Notes under the pieces: model-generated
What the model saw: only the letters and a program-made list of their open reading frames with translations
Databases searched by the model: none
Told to the model about the DNA's origin: nothing
Shown here: in pieces, positions 30,652 to 39,720 of the stretch
Layout of the letters: every line of letters starts with the position of its first letter
Position numbering within the stretch: position 1 is the first letter of the stretch
Translations under genes and position numbers: made by a program
NCBI GenBank assembly: GCA_031386985.1
Contig: JANNCV010000016.1
Span: 310,001 to 374,000 of the forward strand
From: JANJUB01 sp031386985
GTDB taxonomy: Bacteria; Armatimonadota; Fimbriimonadia; Fimbriimonadales; Fimbriimonadaceae
Length of the DNA stretch: 64,000 nt
Direction of reading: 5' to 3'

Positions 30652-31661
30652 GCATCCGCAAACACATTGAGCAACGAGAGCGCGACTCACTGTCCGAGTT
30701 TGCCATGCTCAGCGCCGAGAGCCAGGGCCGCGTAACAGTAGAAGACCAAGACCCAGTTCGAACTTGCTTTCAAAGGGACCGAGATCGCATTTTGCACAGT
30801 AAGAGCTTTCGCAGGCTCAAATACAAAACCCAAGTCTTCATTTCCCCCGGGGATCACTATCGAACGCGATTAACCCACTCGCTTGAAGTCGCCCAAGTTG
30901 CCCGCACGATCGGTCGCGCCCTCAGACTCAATGAAGATCTCATTGAGGCCATTGCTCTAGGCCACGATGTCGGTCACACCCCCTTTGGCCATATGGGCGA
31001 AGAAGCCCTTGATGAGGCCCTACGCAATTTGAACCAAATCCCAAACCATTTTAGGCACTACGAACAATCTCTGCGGATTGTTGATCATCTCGAATGCCTC
31101 AATTTGAGCCACGAAACCAGGGCGGGAATAGATGGCCACAGTAAGGGCCGAAAGGACCTCACCGCTTTTGATGGTGAGCCGACCTCAACACTCGAAGCCG
31201 CCGTCGTCAGAATCGCGGATCGGATCGCATACGTAAACCACGATCTTGACGACGCCCTACGCGCAAACATCATACAGACGATTCCAAACGAAGTTGCCCT
31301 GCTCGGTCCCACTCAGGGCAAAAGAATCGGCGCGATGGTTGTGGATGTTATCGAAAACAGTCTCGACCAACCGGCCATCCGGCTCTCACCGGAAATGCTC
31401 GCCGTATTGAATGAGCTCAAAGAGTGGTTGTTTGAAAACGTGTATCTCCGATACCCCGTTCTCTATCCCGATATCACCAAGGCCCGCCAACTCGTGATTG
31501 AGCTTTTCGAACACTATGTCGAACCCGGTAACCTCCCAGAGGGCTTTGTCGGAGTTCAAGGCGCCGTGGATTACGTCGCCGGAATGACCGACCGATTTGC
31601 CATCGAAACCTACGCCAAGCTAAAACTTCCCCGAGGATTCAGCGCCCGCCTCACGCCCTAA
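30648..31661 (+). CDS. dgt: Deoxyguanosinetriphosphate triphosphohydrolase-like protein (HD domain)
   Basis: The family splits dNTPs, classically dGTP, to deoxynucleoside and triphosphate. The 337-residue product contains RTRLTHSLEVAQVARTIGRAL (the first His), AIALGHDVGHTPFGHMGEEAL (the HD motif) and, further on, AAVVRIADRIAYVNHDLDDALRA with the last metal-binding Asp. The N-terminal FRRLKYKTQVF also fits the family. The GTG at 30648 was chosen because AGGAG lies eight bases before it; it overlaps the plsC stop. The longer reading from 30612 would start inside plsC. The stop touches that of the convergent 1101-residue gene. Confidence 0.92.
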   Translation: MSIRKHIEQRERDSLSEFAMLSAESQGRVTVEDQDPVRTCFQRDRDRILHSKSFRRLKYKTQVFISPGDHYRTRLTHSLEVAQVARTIGRALRLNEDLIEAIALGHDVGHTPFGHMGEEALDEALRNLNQIPNHFRHYEQSLRIVDHLECLNLSHETRAGIDGHSKGRKDLTAFDGEPTSTLEAAVVRIADRIAYVNHDLDDALRANIIQTIPNEVALLGPTQGKRIGAMVVDVIENSLDQPAIRLSPEMLAVLNELKEWLFENVYLRYPVLYPDITKARQLVIELFEHYVEPGNLPEGFVGVQGAVDYVAGMTDRFAIETYAKLKLPRGFSARLTP

Positions 31662-34600
31662 TCAAGGGGTCACCGTCAGTTGCTTCGTAATGGTGCTACC
31701 GTAGAAAGTTGCCGTGAACGTAACCAACTGAGTTGAGCCCACGGCGAACGTTCGACAATAGACCGATTTGCTCGAAACGCCGTTGGTGTAGCTCGTGTTG
31801 GTCGGGCTTATCGTCGAAACAGGCAGGTTATCGGATGACAGATAGAGGGCCATTTGGCCAACCGAGGGTTTATCAATGGTTACCGATCCGGTAACGCCAC
31901 GACCGCCCTTAACCGTGCTTAGTGCCAAGTTGAAGGCGTTCAAAACTGGCTTGGCTCTTACAATAATCGTGTTGGGGACGGTTAAGCCTTGAGCCGTGGC
32001 CGTGACGGTGACCGTAGCATCGGCCACAACCGTTACGCCGTAAACGAAGAAGATAGCGTTCTGCTGTCCCGCCGGAACGGTCATCGTGAGCGGCGTGTTC
32101 AGTTTCAAGCTGTTGTCGCTCAAGTTAACAATGCGATTAACCGGCGTCGTTGTATTCAATCCCACCGTCACCTGACGACTCTGATCTGAATACACAACGG
32201 GATACTGGAAGGTCAAACTAACCGGCCCGATATTCCCCGCCGTGAAATTCTGGTTGATGGCGTCGGGAGGCAATGTTACATCCTTCGTTGAAGGGAAGAA
32301 CAGTTTGTCGTTATGAGTTGGTTGAAGAGTGTAAGTTCCGGGAGCAACATTGGCCGAATAATCGCCATTGCCGTCCGTCGTCGCCGTGGCTATTGTTACT
32401 GCGCCTTGCTTGAAGTTCACAACCACACTGGAAACGCCCGCTGCGCTTTGAGTAATCCGACCCGAAACCGCATAAGTAGGCTGATCAATCGCAACCTTCC
32501 AGATACCACGGCCGTACGTTCCAGCATACATTGCTGTACCAGCGGCGTTGATCTCCAGGTCTCTAACATCAACATTGGGCAGGCCTGCCGTAGTCATGTT
32601 GACCCAAGATGTACCTGCGTTCGTCGTATAGAAGCAACCGACGTCGGTTCCAACATAGATAGTATTCGGGAAATGGGGATCCATTTCAATCGCATTGATC
32701 GAAACGGCGGGCAAGCCGACCCCGATGTGTGTCCAAACGGGAGAGACCTGCGTGACATCAGTACAACGATAAATGCCATTAGAGTTCCCAACTGCAACGA
32801 GCACATTGTTTGGATCAGAACGTGTAACAGCAATTGCACCCACCCCTGCATCGGCCAGGTTCGTATCAATTCGGGTGAACGTGATGCCTTCGTCGGGTGT
32901 GCGCCACACCTGACCGCTACTCGCGCCTGTGTAGATGATGCTGCCATTCGATGGAGCAGCGGCAAGGCAAGTGACCGTGCTCCCAATGTTTTGTGCACTT
33001 TGTGTCCACGTTGTTCCCGAAACGTACTTCTGAAAGTTTGAAGTTGTCGCAGTGAAAAGCTCTGAACCGTTGCCGGCGACAATTAACGGAGTAACAAAAG
33101 CGGCCGACCAGTTCGGAGAAATACCAGTGGGAGATGGGTCGTCGTTAGAATCATAGCGATAAATGCCCCCTCCTTGCGAAGTAGTGTAATGAATACCGGG
33201 GTTGTTCTTGTCGAAGTCACACCAGCACCCGTCCCCAGCGTACAGGTTATCCCAAGAGGCGAGATTGCCCCTCGAAGCGGCGGTCGCGTTATCTTGTTGC
33301 CCACCCATGATCCGGCTCATATCGGTGGGATGAACGGCGATATCATAGTTCATCTCATCGCAAATGCCCGCGTTTAGCGGAGTAAATGTTGCGGTGTTTG
33401 TGACTTGATCGTGGGTGCAGGCAAAAATTCCGCCGTCCGATCCAATGAGCGATTTCGTCAGGTCAGTCGGGTGGCTAATGAAGAAATGTTGATCATTATG
33501 AGTCTTCGCCTGATTCGTAGAGGTAAGCCCGATGTCAGCCCATGTAGTCCCACCGTTGGCAGAAGCAGCAACCGTGATCAATCCTACGTAAACAACATCT
33601 TGCCCATTGGCGGCTCCGCATCCAATAAAGTAGTCATACGACTTCTGGCTCCAGTTGTAGTTAGCACCTAAACTTGGAAAGTTATTCTTCACGCTCAACC
33701 AAGTTGTTCCGGCATCAGTTGTTTTGTAAATTTGCTCCGCGCCCGTCGCAAGGAGGTAGACCGTGTTTCGGGTGAGCTTTGAGCAACCAATTTCCAGAGC
33801 AGTCTCATTCGCCGCTGACGGTGAAGTGACTTCGTTCCAAGCTATTCCATCGCTCGACTTGTATATCTTCCCGCCGAGGAAATTAGGTCCTCCAACCGCC
33901 CACCAAGTGCGACCAGAACCATCGTCGGCTGATACATCCAGATCCTGGAAGCTACGACCGATGTCGAGAACCCATGTCCACGTTACACCAGCATCGGTTG
34001 AGCGGTAAATGCCCCTGTTGGCATTTGCCACGGTGCAAATCAGTGTGTTAGCATTGGCCGGATCAATCAAAATGCGAGTAATGATCCCGCCCCCAAACGT
34101 TGCGGCGCCATGATTAGTCCATGTATTTCCGCCATTGGTGGACTTCATTAGCCCGAAAGGGAACCCGCCGTTAAAGTAATCGCCCGTCCCGGCATAAACG
34201 ATGTTTGGATCATTTGGATCTACGGCAACACAGTTCGATTGCAAAAACGGCCAACCATCACTCTTCGGCGTCCAAGTCACACCCGCATCCGTTGATTTGA
34301 ATATCCCACCGCCAGCTCCAGCCGCATAGATGATATTGGTGTTTGAAGGGGCGTACGCCAGGCCGCTCTTCCGCCCCGAGAGAGGCGGGACCCCGAAGTA
34401 AGTTCTATAAGGTGCATCCATGTTGTATGGCCCAATGTTCGTCCAGGCACCATTGGGTCCAAAGTTCCGCTTTCCACCAGGATTCCACTTCGCCATGTTC
34501 GCTCTGAACCGGGCGCCTCTAAGCCACCGTTCGGGGTCGAGTTGGCCGTCAGACTCAACGCGGCGCTCTAAGTAAAATGCTAACGCCTCATAGAAGCCAC

Positions 34601-34967
34601 CGTCCTTCTCCTCCATGCCAGAGAGTTCAGACTTTGCTTTCTGATATGCTACGTGATTCTTTACAGATGACAGAGAATGTGGATTAACACTTCGCGCCTC
34701 GCCTTTAAGAACAAAATCCACGCCAAGAGCGGCTAATCGCTTGCTTGCTGACTCAAAATTGCCAGCAACGCTGATAACCAAAAACCCATCGGGTTCCACT
34801 ATGCCTACGGTTCCAACTAGCTTGCCAATGGCAGACAGTTCGGCTACGCTGAACTCAGCATCTCCAATTAGAAGCTTGGTTGATTGAACTGGCTGCGTGG
34901 CAAGAATTACCAAACCGGCAGAGAGAGAAAAGGCAAGGACAAAGCCAACGAAATGACGTATTCGCAT
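31662..34967 (-). CDS. Large secreted BNR beta-propeller protein with C-terminal adhesion-type domains
   Basis: The 1101-residue product begins with a signal peptide (HFVGFVLAFSLSAGLVILA). A small N-terminal domain (residues 30-100) is followed by about ten BNR blades from residue 180 to 840, with FKSTDAGVTW, MKSTNGGNTW, YRSTDAGVTW, YKTTDAGTTW and YTTNAGTSW turns. After that comes a carboxypeptidase-regulatory-like or SpaA-type domain (YAVSGRITQSAAGVSSVVVNFKQGAV...TTDGNGDYSANVAPGTYTLQP) and then one or two Ig-like domains. It resembles the 905-residue protein at 21655-24372 in its blades but has extra C-terminal domains. It is probably a secreted or surface-attached protein; no enzyme motif is seen. 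It is 40 bases downstream of atpG on the same strand, where atpD would be expected. Confidence 0.82.
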   Translation of the reverse strand: MRIRHFVGFVLAFSLSAGLVILATQPVQSTKLLIGDAEFSVAELSAIGKLVGTVGIVEPDGFLVISVAGNFESASKRLAALGVDFVLKGEARSVNPHSLSSVKNHVAYQKAKSELSGMEEKDGGFYEALAFYLERRVESDGQLDPERWLRGARFRANMAKWNPGGKRNFGPNGAWTNIGPYNMDAPYRTYFGVPPLSGRKSGLAYAPSNTNIIYAAGAGGGIFKSTDAGVTWTPKSDGWPFLQSNCVAVDPNDPNIVYAGTGDYFNGGFPFGLMKSTNGGNTWTNHGAATFGGGIITRILIDPANANTLICTVANANRGIYRSTDAGVTWTWVLDIGRSFQDLDVSADDGSGRTWWAVGGPNFLGGKIYKSSDGIAWNEVTSPSAANETALEIGCSKLTRNTVYLLATGAEQIYKTTDAGTTWLSVKNNFPSLGANYNWSQKSYDYFIGCGAANGQDVVYVGLITVAASANGGTTWADIGLTSTNQAKTHNDQHFFISHPTDLTKSLIGSDGGIFACTHDQVTNTATFTPLNAGICDEMNYDIAVHPTDMSRIMGGQQDNATAASRGNLASWDNLYAGDGCWCDFDKNNPGIHYTTSQGGGIYRYDSNDDPSPTGISPNWSAAFVTPLIVAGNGSELFTATTSNFQKYVSGTTWTQSAQNIGSTVTCLAAAPSNGSIIYTGASSGQVWRTPDEGITFTRIDTNLADAGVGAIAVTRSDPNNVLVAVGNSNGIYRCTDVTQVSPVWTHIGVGLPAVSINAIEMDPHFPNTIYVGTDVGCFYTTNAGTSWVNMTTAGLPNVDVRDLEINAAGTAMYAGTYGRGIWKVAIDQPTYAVSGRITQSAAGVSSVVVNFKQGAVTIATATTDGNGDYSANVAPGTYTLQPTHNDKLFFPSTKDVTLPPDAINQNFTAGNIGPVSLTFQYPVVYSDQSRQVTVGLNTTTPVNRIVNLSDNSLKLNTPLTMTVPAGQQNAIFFVYGVTVVADATVTVTATAQGLTVPNTIIVRAKPVLNAFNLALSTVKGGRGVTGSVTIDKPSVGQMALYLSSDNLPVSTISPTNTSYTNGVSSKSVYCRTFAVGSTQLVTFTATFYGSTITKQLTVTP

Positions 34968-35006
34968 TCCTGTAAGACGATGTTAAGGATGTAACAGGTT
35001 CAGCAA

Positions 35007-35867
35007 CTAGTTATTCAACGCTTCTGCGCCACCAACAACTTCAAGGATTTCCTTGGTGATTGTAGCTTGTCGTTCTCGGTTTGCCGTCAGTGTAAGGCTC
35101 TGAATCATCTTGCCCGCGTTATCGGTGGCGCTTGTCATCGCGCTCATGCGCGCCCCGTGCTCCGAGGCGGTGGATTCCATCATGGCTTGCCAAACGAGGC
35201 CCATGAAGTAGCGGGGAAGCAGAGCTTCCAAAAGCCCAGCCGCATCCGGCTCAAAAACGTAGTCCTTAGAATTCGACGCAACATCATCGGTTACCGGCGG
35301 TGCAATCGGCAAGAGCTGAACGATTTGAGGAACTTGGCGGATTGCAGAGAAGAACTTGCTGTAGCAGATGTAAACCGCATCAACTTCGCCCGATTCGTAA
35401 ATCTCGCGGGCTTTGTTACCCACCGTAACGGCGTCCTCGTAGCGAGAACCCGCGCTGGGCACGCTGTGATTGAACACCACATCAAAACCGCGCTTCGAAA
35501 AGAAAATATTGCCCTTTTTGCCAACCGTAATCAGGCACTTTGCTACGGTTTGTTCCTTCAAAAACTCAGAAGCCTTTCGGAGCAAGCCCGTGTTGTAAGA
35601 ACCTGCCAATCCCCGGTCCGCCGTGATCAAAATCAGAGCGATCTTGTTAACGTCCCGCTTCGCCATTAGTGGGTTTGAAGGCAAGTCTCCTGCGCTTGAA
35701 AGTGAAAGCATAATCTCGCGCAACTTGTCGGCATAGGGTCTCGCTTCCAGAACTCGATCCGTCGCCTTCTTGAGGCGCGCCGCCGCAACCAGCTTCATCG
35801 CACGCGTGATCTGCTGAATATTCTTCGCGGACTTAATCCGCTGCCGGATGAGCTTCAGATTTGCCAT
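35007..35867 (-). CDS. atpG: ATP synthase gamma subunit
   Basis: The gamma subunit is the central rotor shaft of the F1 part of ATP synthase. The 286-residue product begins MANLKLIRQRIKSAKNIQQITRAMKLVAAARL, the highly conserved N-terminal helix. It ends with MSAMTSATDNAGKMIQSLTLTANRERQATITKEILEVVGGAEAL, the conserved C-terminal helix; the two form the coiled-coil axle. The middle has LILITADRGLAGSYN. Its start overlaps the atpA stop by one base. It is the last ATP synthase gene here: the beta and epsilon genes that normally follow are not present. Confidence 0.97.
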   Translation of the reverse strand: MANLKLIRQRIKSAKNIQQITRAMKLVAAARLKKATDRVLEARPYADKLREIMLSLSSAGDLPSNPLMAKRDVNKIALILITADRGLAGSYNTGLLRKASEFLKEQTVAKCLITVGKKGNIFFSKRGFDVVFNHSVPSAGSRYEDAVTVGNKAREIYESGEVDAVYICYSKFFSAIRQVPQIVQLLPIAPPVTDDVASNSKDYVFEPDAAGLLEALLPRYFMGLVWQAMMESTASEHGARMSAMTSATDNAGKMIQSLTLTANRERQATITKEILEVVGGAEALNN

Positions 35868-37393
35868 TAGCTAGTAAAAGATTCGCGGAACTCGGCGACG
35901 GCCTTCTTCATCGTTGCATCAACTTCAGGGCTGATGGCCTTGGTTGACTTGATAGATTCGAACACGTCAGGATACTTGTCCTTCACATGTGCTAGCAGTC
36001 CGATTTCGAACGCTTTCACGCTATCGTTAGGAATATCATCCAAAACGCCCGAAGTTCCGGCGAAGATGACAATAATCTGATCAACAACGTCGTACGGCGT
36101 AGCCAAATCCTGCTTGAGGAGTTCGGTCAATCGTTGACCTCGAATAAGCTGCAACTGGGTAGAACGATCAAGGTCCGATGCGAACTGGGCGAAAGCTTGA
36201 ACATCTCTAAACTGCGCCATTTCGAGCTTCAACTTACCGGCAACTTGTTTCATCGCCTTGATTTGAGCGTTTCCACCCACGCGGCTAACCGAGATTCCAA
36301 CGTTCAACGCTGGGCGAACACCCGCAAAGAAGAGGTCGGGCTCAAGATAAATCTGACCATCCGTAATCGAGATAACATTAGTCGGAATGTAAGCCGAAAC
36401 GTCTCCGGCTTGAGTTTCGATAACCGGCAACGCTGTAAGCGAACCTCCGCCGTGCTCGTCCGAAAGCTTTGCGGCCCGCTCCAGCAAGCGGCTGTGGAGA
36501 TAGAAAACGTCGCCCGGATAAGCTTCACGTCCTGGCGGTCTTCGCAGCAGGAGCGAAAGCGCACGATAGGCAACGGCGTGCTTGCTGAGGTCATCGTAAA
36601 CAACTAAGGCGTGCTTGCCGTTATCACGGAAGTATTCGCCAATCGTTGCACCGGCAAACGGGGCCAAATATTGCATCGCATTCGTATCTGAAGCCGAAGC
36701 CACAACTACGGTCGTGTACTCCATCGCACCATGCTCTTTGAGAGTCTGAACAACACGGGCAACGTTGGAAAGCTTCTGTCCGATAGCAACGTAGATGCAG
36801 TAAACGGGGCTTTCACCGGGTTCGTGGGTGTATTTCTGGTTGAGAATCGTGTCAACGCAGATTTGGGTCTTACCCGTCTGCCGGTCGCCAATAACGAGTT
36901 CTCGCTGACCGCGGCCAACCGGAATCATCGCGTCAATCGCTTTAATACCCGTTTGCAGAGGCTCTTTCACCGGCTGTCGGTCTACAACGCCAGGAGAGTT
37001 GGTTTCAATTCGGCGGAATTCGCTGGCGGCAATCGTTCCAAGGCCATCTTGAGGCTGACCCAACGAGTTAACAACGCGGCCCAGCATGGCTTCGCCCACG
37101 GGCAACTCGATAATACGTCCGGTTTCCTTAACGGGGTCGCCTTCTTTGATTGCGTTAGATTCCGTAATGAGAACGGCACCGATTGAATCTTCTTCGAGGT
37201 TCAGCGCCATTCCCATAACGCCACCGGAGAACTCCAGGAGTTCACCCATTTGGCAGTCAGGGAGACCATGAACGCGGGCGATACCGTCTCCAACTTGGAG
37301 AACGGTGCCGACGTGCTCAACGTCAACTTTGCGCTCGAACTTCTGAAGTTCGGCTTCAAGGATGCTTGTAATTTCTTCTGGTCGAATAGCCAT
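35867..37393 (-). CDS. atpA: ATP synthase alpha subunit
   Basis: The alpha subunit forms, with beta, the catalytic hexamer of F1 and carries non-catalytic nucleotide sites. The 508-residue product has the conserved start RPEEITSILEAELQKF, the P-loop VIGDRQTGKTQ (about residue 170), PYSGATIGEYFRDNG-type segments (here LAPFAGATIGEYFRDNGKHALVVYDDLSKHA) and ALNVGISVSRVGGNAQIKAMK near the C-terminal domain. The length is normal. The ATG is 7 bases after the atpH stop. It overlaps atpG by one base. Confidence 0.98.
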   Translation of the reverse strand: MAIRPEEITSILEAELQKFERKVDVEHVGTVLQVGDGIARVHGLPDCQMGELLEFSGGVMGMALNLEEDSIGAVLITESNAIKEGDPVKETGRIIELPVGEAMLGRVVNSLGQPQDGLGTIAASEFRRIETNSPGVVDRQPVKEPLQTGIKAIDAMIPVGRGQRELVIGDRQTGKTQICVDTILNQKYTHEPGESPVYCIYVAIGQKLSNVARVVQTLKEHGAMEYTTVVVASASDTNAMQYLAPFAGATIGEYFRDNGKHALVVYDDLSKHAVAYRALSLLLRRPPGREAYPGDVFYLHSRLLERAAKLSDEHGGGSLTALPVIETQAGDVSAYIPTNVISITDGQIYLEPDLFFAGVRPALNVGISVSRVGGNAQIKAMKQVAGKLKLEMAQFRDVQAFAQFASDLDRSTQLQLIRGQRLTELLKQDLATPYDVVDQIIVIFAGTSGVLDDIPNDSVKAFEIGLLAHVKDKYPDVFESIKSTKAISPEVDATMKKAVAEFRESFTS

Positions 37394-37400
37394 TGTTATC

Positions 37401-37952
37401 TCAGTTTTGTTTCAGCAAATCGTATCGTAGTCGGTCACGAAGGCGATTAAACGTCCCTCGAACCGATCCATCAAGCACGTGATTGCCAATGGCAACCCGA
37501 ACTCCACCAATGAGGCTCGCGTCAACGCGGAACTCCGCTTCGACCTTCTTGCCACTTTTCTCTTCCAGCTTTGCGATGATGGATGTTCGCTGGCTGGGTT
37601 CCAAATCTTGCGCCGAGGTTACGGTCGCGTGCAATACATCGCCCTCAACTCGTCGCAATAATATGTATTCGTTTCTCATCCCCGCAAATTCCATTTCGCG
37701 GCGTTTCATAAGCATGAGCCGCAACATTCCCATCGAAAGGGAAGTGATGCGATCCGAGAACAGTTTCTCGGCAATCATGATCTTGTCGTCGCGACCGATC
37801 CGGGGACTCTCAAGAAAGCCACGAAACTCGGTATGGGTTTCGGAAAGTTGCGCGATCGCGTTGAGATCACTCTCCACGCTATCAATCATCCCGCTTTTCT
37901 TAGCGGCATTAAAGAGGGCACGGGCGTATCGTTTCGCAACTCTCGAATCCAT
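37401..37952 (-). CDS. atpH: ATP synthase delta subunit
   Basis: The delta subunit ties F1 to the peripheral stalk. The 183-residue product starts MDSRVAKRYARALFNAAKKSG, the family's A-x-x-Y-A-x-A-L-F motif. It ends with the C-terminal stalk-binding part: VTSAQDLEPSQRTSIIAKLEEKSGKKVEAEFRVDASLIGGVRVAIGNHVLDGSVRGTFNRLRDRL. The D-x-S-(L/I)-I-G-G-x-x-(V/I)-x-x-(G)-(N/D) region is the diagnostic one. Its start is 2 bases after the atpF stop and its stop 7 bases before the atpA start. Confidence 0.95.
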   Translation of the reverse strand: MDSRVAKRYARALFNAAKKSGMIDSVESDLNAIAQLSETHTEFRGFLESPRIGRDDKIMIAEKLFSDRITSLSMGMLRLMLMKRREMEFAGMRNEYILLRRVEGDVLHATVTSAQDLEPSQRTSIIAKLEEKSGKKVEAEFRVDASLIGGVRVAIGNHVLDGSVRGTFNRLRDRLRYDLLKQN

Positions 37953-37954
37953 GG

Positions 37955-38578
37955 TTAGGCGGGCACCTCAATTCGATCAATAAACTCGTTAACAAGCTTG
38001 CGGTTACGATCATTGTCCACGTTCTCACCGAGAATCTTCTCAGTAGCGCCCATGGTGAGGTCAACCACATGAATCCGCAGATCGGTGATGACGCGGTTCT
38101 TCTCCGAATCAATCTCCGCCTGAGCCTTCTTGAGATAGTCATCAGCCTTCGAACGGGCATCAGCTTCAAGTTGCGCTCTTAGCTCTTGTGCCTTGCGGAT
38201 TTCAGACTGAATCTGTTCGCGTGCGCCGGCTTCTGTTTCAGCAAGACGCTTTTCGTAACCCGATTTGAGAGCCGTCATCTCGGAGCGAAGGGATTCCGCT
38301 TCGGAGAATGTTTGCTCAAGCTCCGACGAACGACCATTGATCGCATCGGCTAGCGGGGTCATGAAGAAGAACTTGATCACGGGGAAAAGGAAAATGAAGA
38401 CCCCAAGCGTCGCCACAGTTTTGCCAAGATCAAGCGGAATCCCCTGTTTAGTTAGGTTCTCTGTAAAATCGTACAGCGCGGTGGGCTGATGATTGACAGC
38501 CATTTGTGATCCGGCAAAAGCAAGGCCGAGCCCTACTACGGTGCCGATGATCATGCCGCCTTTTGATGAGTTAGCCAT
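37955..38578 (-). CDS. atpF: ATP synthase b subunit with an extra N-terminal hydrophobic segment
   Basis: The b subunit is the peripheral stalk that anchors F1 to the membrane. The ATG at 38578 gives 207 residues; a TTG at 38620 would add 14. The usual membrane helix is VATLGVFIFLFPVIKFFFMTPL (about residues 55-75). A long charged coiled coil follows (ELEQTFSEAESLRSEMTALKSGYEKRLAETEAGAREQIQSEIRKAQELRAQLEADARSKADDYLKKAQAEIDSEK). Before it lies a second hydrophobic segment, GMIIGTVVGLGLAFAGSQMAV (residues 9-28), and a 25-residue polar loop. A standard b subunit has only one helix. The N-terminal segment could be a cleaved signal peptide or a second transmembrane helix. Confidence 0.92.
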   Translation of the reverse strand: MANSSKGGMIIGTVVGLGLAFAGSQMAVNHQPTALYDFTENLTKQGIPLDLGKTVATLGVFIFLFPVIKFFFMTPLADAINGRSSELEQTFSEAESLRSEMTALKSGYEKRLAETEAGAREQIQSEIRKAQELRAQLEADARSKADDYLKKAQAEIDSEKNRVITDLRIHVVDLTMGATEKILGENVDNDRNRKLVNEFIDRIEVPA

Positions 38579-38647
38579 TCGTTTCGTTTTCTCTTGAGGT
38601 TGGGGGTAAGGGCTGGCCAAAAACCAACCCTCACCCGATTATCGTTC

Positions 38648-38896
38648 TTACTGAGCTGGGTTAGCTGGTGCGTTCTGCGTCGCCGGTGGGTTGTAATCGC
38701 CCTTGAATGAGCTGGGCGCAACGAAGACCGTAAGCAAGAAGACAAGCTCAACAAACGCGAGAGCGATCAACATAACTGTCTGCAGTTTGCCGATAGCCTC
38801 TGGCTGTCGAGACATGCCAATCATGGCACCATATCCAATAAGTCCGAGGCCGATGCCTACACCGAGAGCTGCGAGTCCGAGTCCGAGTCCTAACAT
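38648..38896 (-). CDS. atpE: ATP synthase c subunit (rotor ring) with a C-terminal tail
   Basis: The c subunit forms the proton-driven rotor ring. The 82-residue product is a helical hairpin. The first helix has the Gly-rich LGLGLGLAALGVGIGLGLIGYGAMIGMSRQP. The polar loop is R-Q-P-E-A-I-G-K-L-Q. The second helix LQTVMLIALAFVELVFLLTVFVA carries the ion-binding Glu50. No Ser/Thr follows the Glu as in sodium-type c subunits, so protons are the likely ion. After the second helix there is a tail of about 20 residues (SSFKGDYNPPATQNAPANPAQ), which most c subunits lack. It lies between atpB and atpF. Confidence 0.95.
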   Translation of the reverse strand: MLGLGLGLAALGVGIGLGLIGYGAMIGMSRQPEAIGKLQTVMLIALAFVELVFLLTVFVAPSSFKGDYNPPATQNAPANPAQ

Positions 38897-38940
38897 TTTG
38901 TTTTTAATCTCCTGAATGAATGATCTGATATAAAATCTGA

Positions 38941-39711
38941 TTAGTGAGCGGCGGCGGGGGTTCCACCGTGGTCGGGATCAGCAGCGTGGTCATCGCCGTG
39001 ATCGTCATGATGAGCAGTGACAAGCGACAGATAGACGCAAGTCAAAAGCGTGAACACCATCGCTTGCACGAGGCAAGTGAGGAGTTTGATGGGGAGCAAT
39101 AATGCCCCAACGGGGAAGTAGGGTTCGGCGAGGTGATTCATTGCCGTAACCGCTTCGTGGCCACCGTGGATGTTTCCGAAAAGTCTAAGTGAAAGGGAAA
39201 CGTTTTTCATCACTTCGGAAACGATTTCGATTGAGAAGATAATCGGGGTGATGATGATCGCCATTCCGATTGGTAGTTTCGGACCAGCGAAGTGAGAAAA
39301 ATGGCCCACCACGCCGTTGGATCGAATGCCTTCAAACTGCACGTAACCAATGGATATAAGCGCCATCCCAATGTTAAAGCCCACGTCGGCCGTTGGGCCG
39401 AAAGGCATGAAGAGCGCGACCACATTGCTGATGAAAATCACAAGCCAGAAGGTCATGATCATGGGCAAATATTTGCGACCGTGCGGGCCGATAATGCCTA
39501 AGACCATGTTTTCAAGAAAAAGATAAAGCTGCTCGTACCAGCGCGCTTCTTTGTTGCTGAAAACGCGATTGTTTATCCCCTTCTTCGCCACCGACATGGT
39601 GTAAAACATGAACCCAAGAACGATGAGGAGGTAAACGCCAAGGCCAGCAATGCTGATCCCAGCCTCGCTTGACGCAAGAAAGCTCGTTCCGATCCCTAGA
39701 ATCTGTTCCAT
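38941..39711 (-). CDS. atpB: ATP synthase a subunit
   Basis: The a subunit provides the proton half-channels next to the c ring. The 256-residue product has five to six hydrophobic helices and contains the essential Arg in NVSLSLRLFGNIHGGHEAV, which faces the c-ring Glu. It also has the family segment ANVFGPHGRKYLPMIMTFWLVIFISNVVALF-like (here IGPHGRKYLPMIMTFWLVIFISNVVALFMPFGPTADV). The C-terminal tail is His/Asp-rich (HHDDHGDDHAADPDHGGTPAAAH), which is unusual and could bind metal. It follows the atpI-like gene by 9 bases and precedes atpE. Confidence 0.95.
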   Translation of the reverse strand: MEQILGIGTSFLASSEAGISIAGLGVYLLIVLGFMFYTMSVAKKGINNRVFSNKEARWYEQLYLFLENMVLGIIGPHGRKYLPMIMTFWLVIFISNVVALFMPFGPTADVGFNIGMALISIGYVQFEGIRSNGVVGHFSHFAGPKLPIGMAIIITPIIFSIEIVSEVMKNVSLSLRLFGNIHGGHEAVTAMNHLAEPYFPVGALLLPIKLLTCLVQAMVFTLLTCVYLSLVTAHHDDHGDDHAADPDHGGTPAAAH

Positions 39712-39720
39712 AAATGGGGT

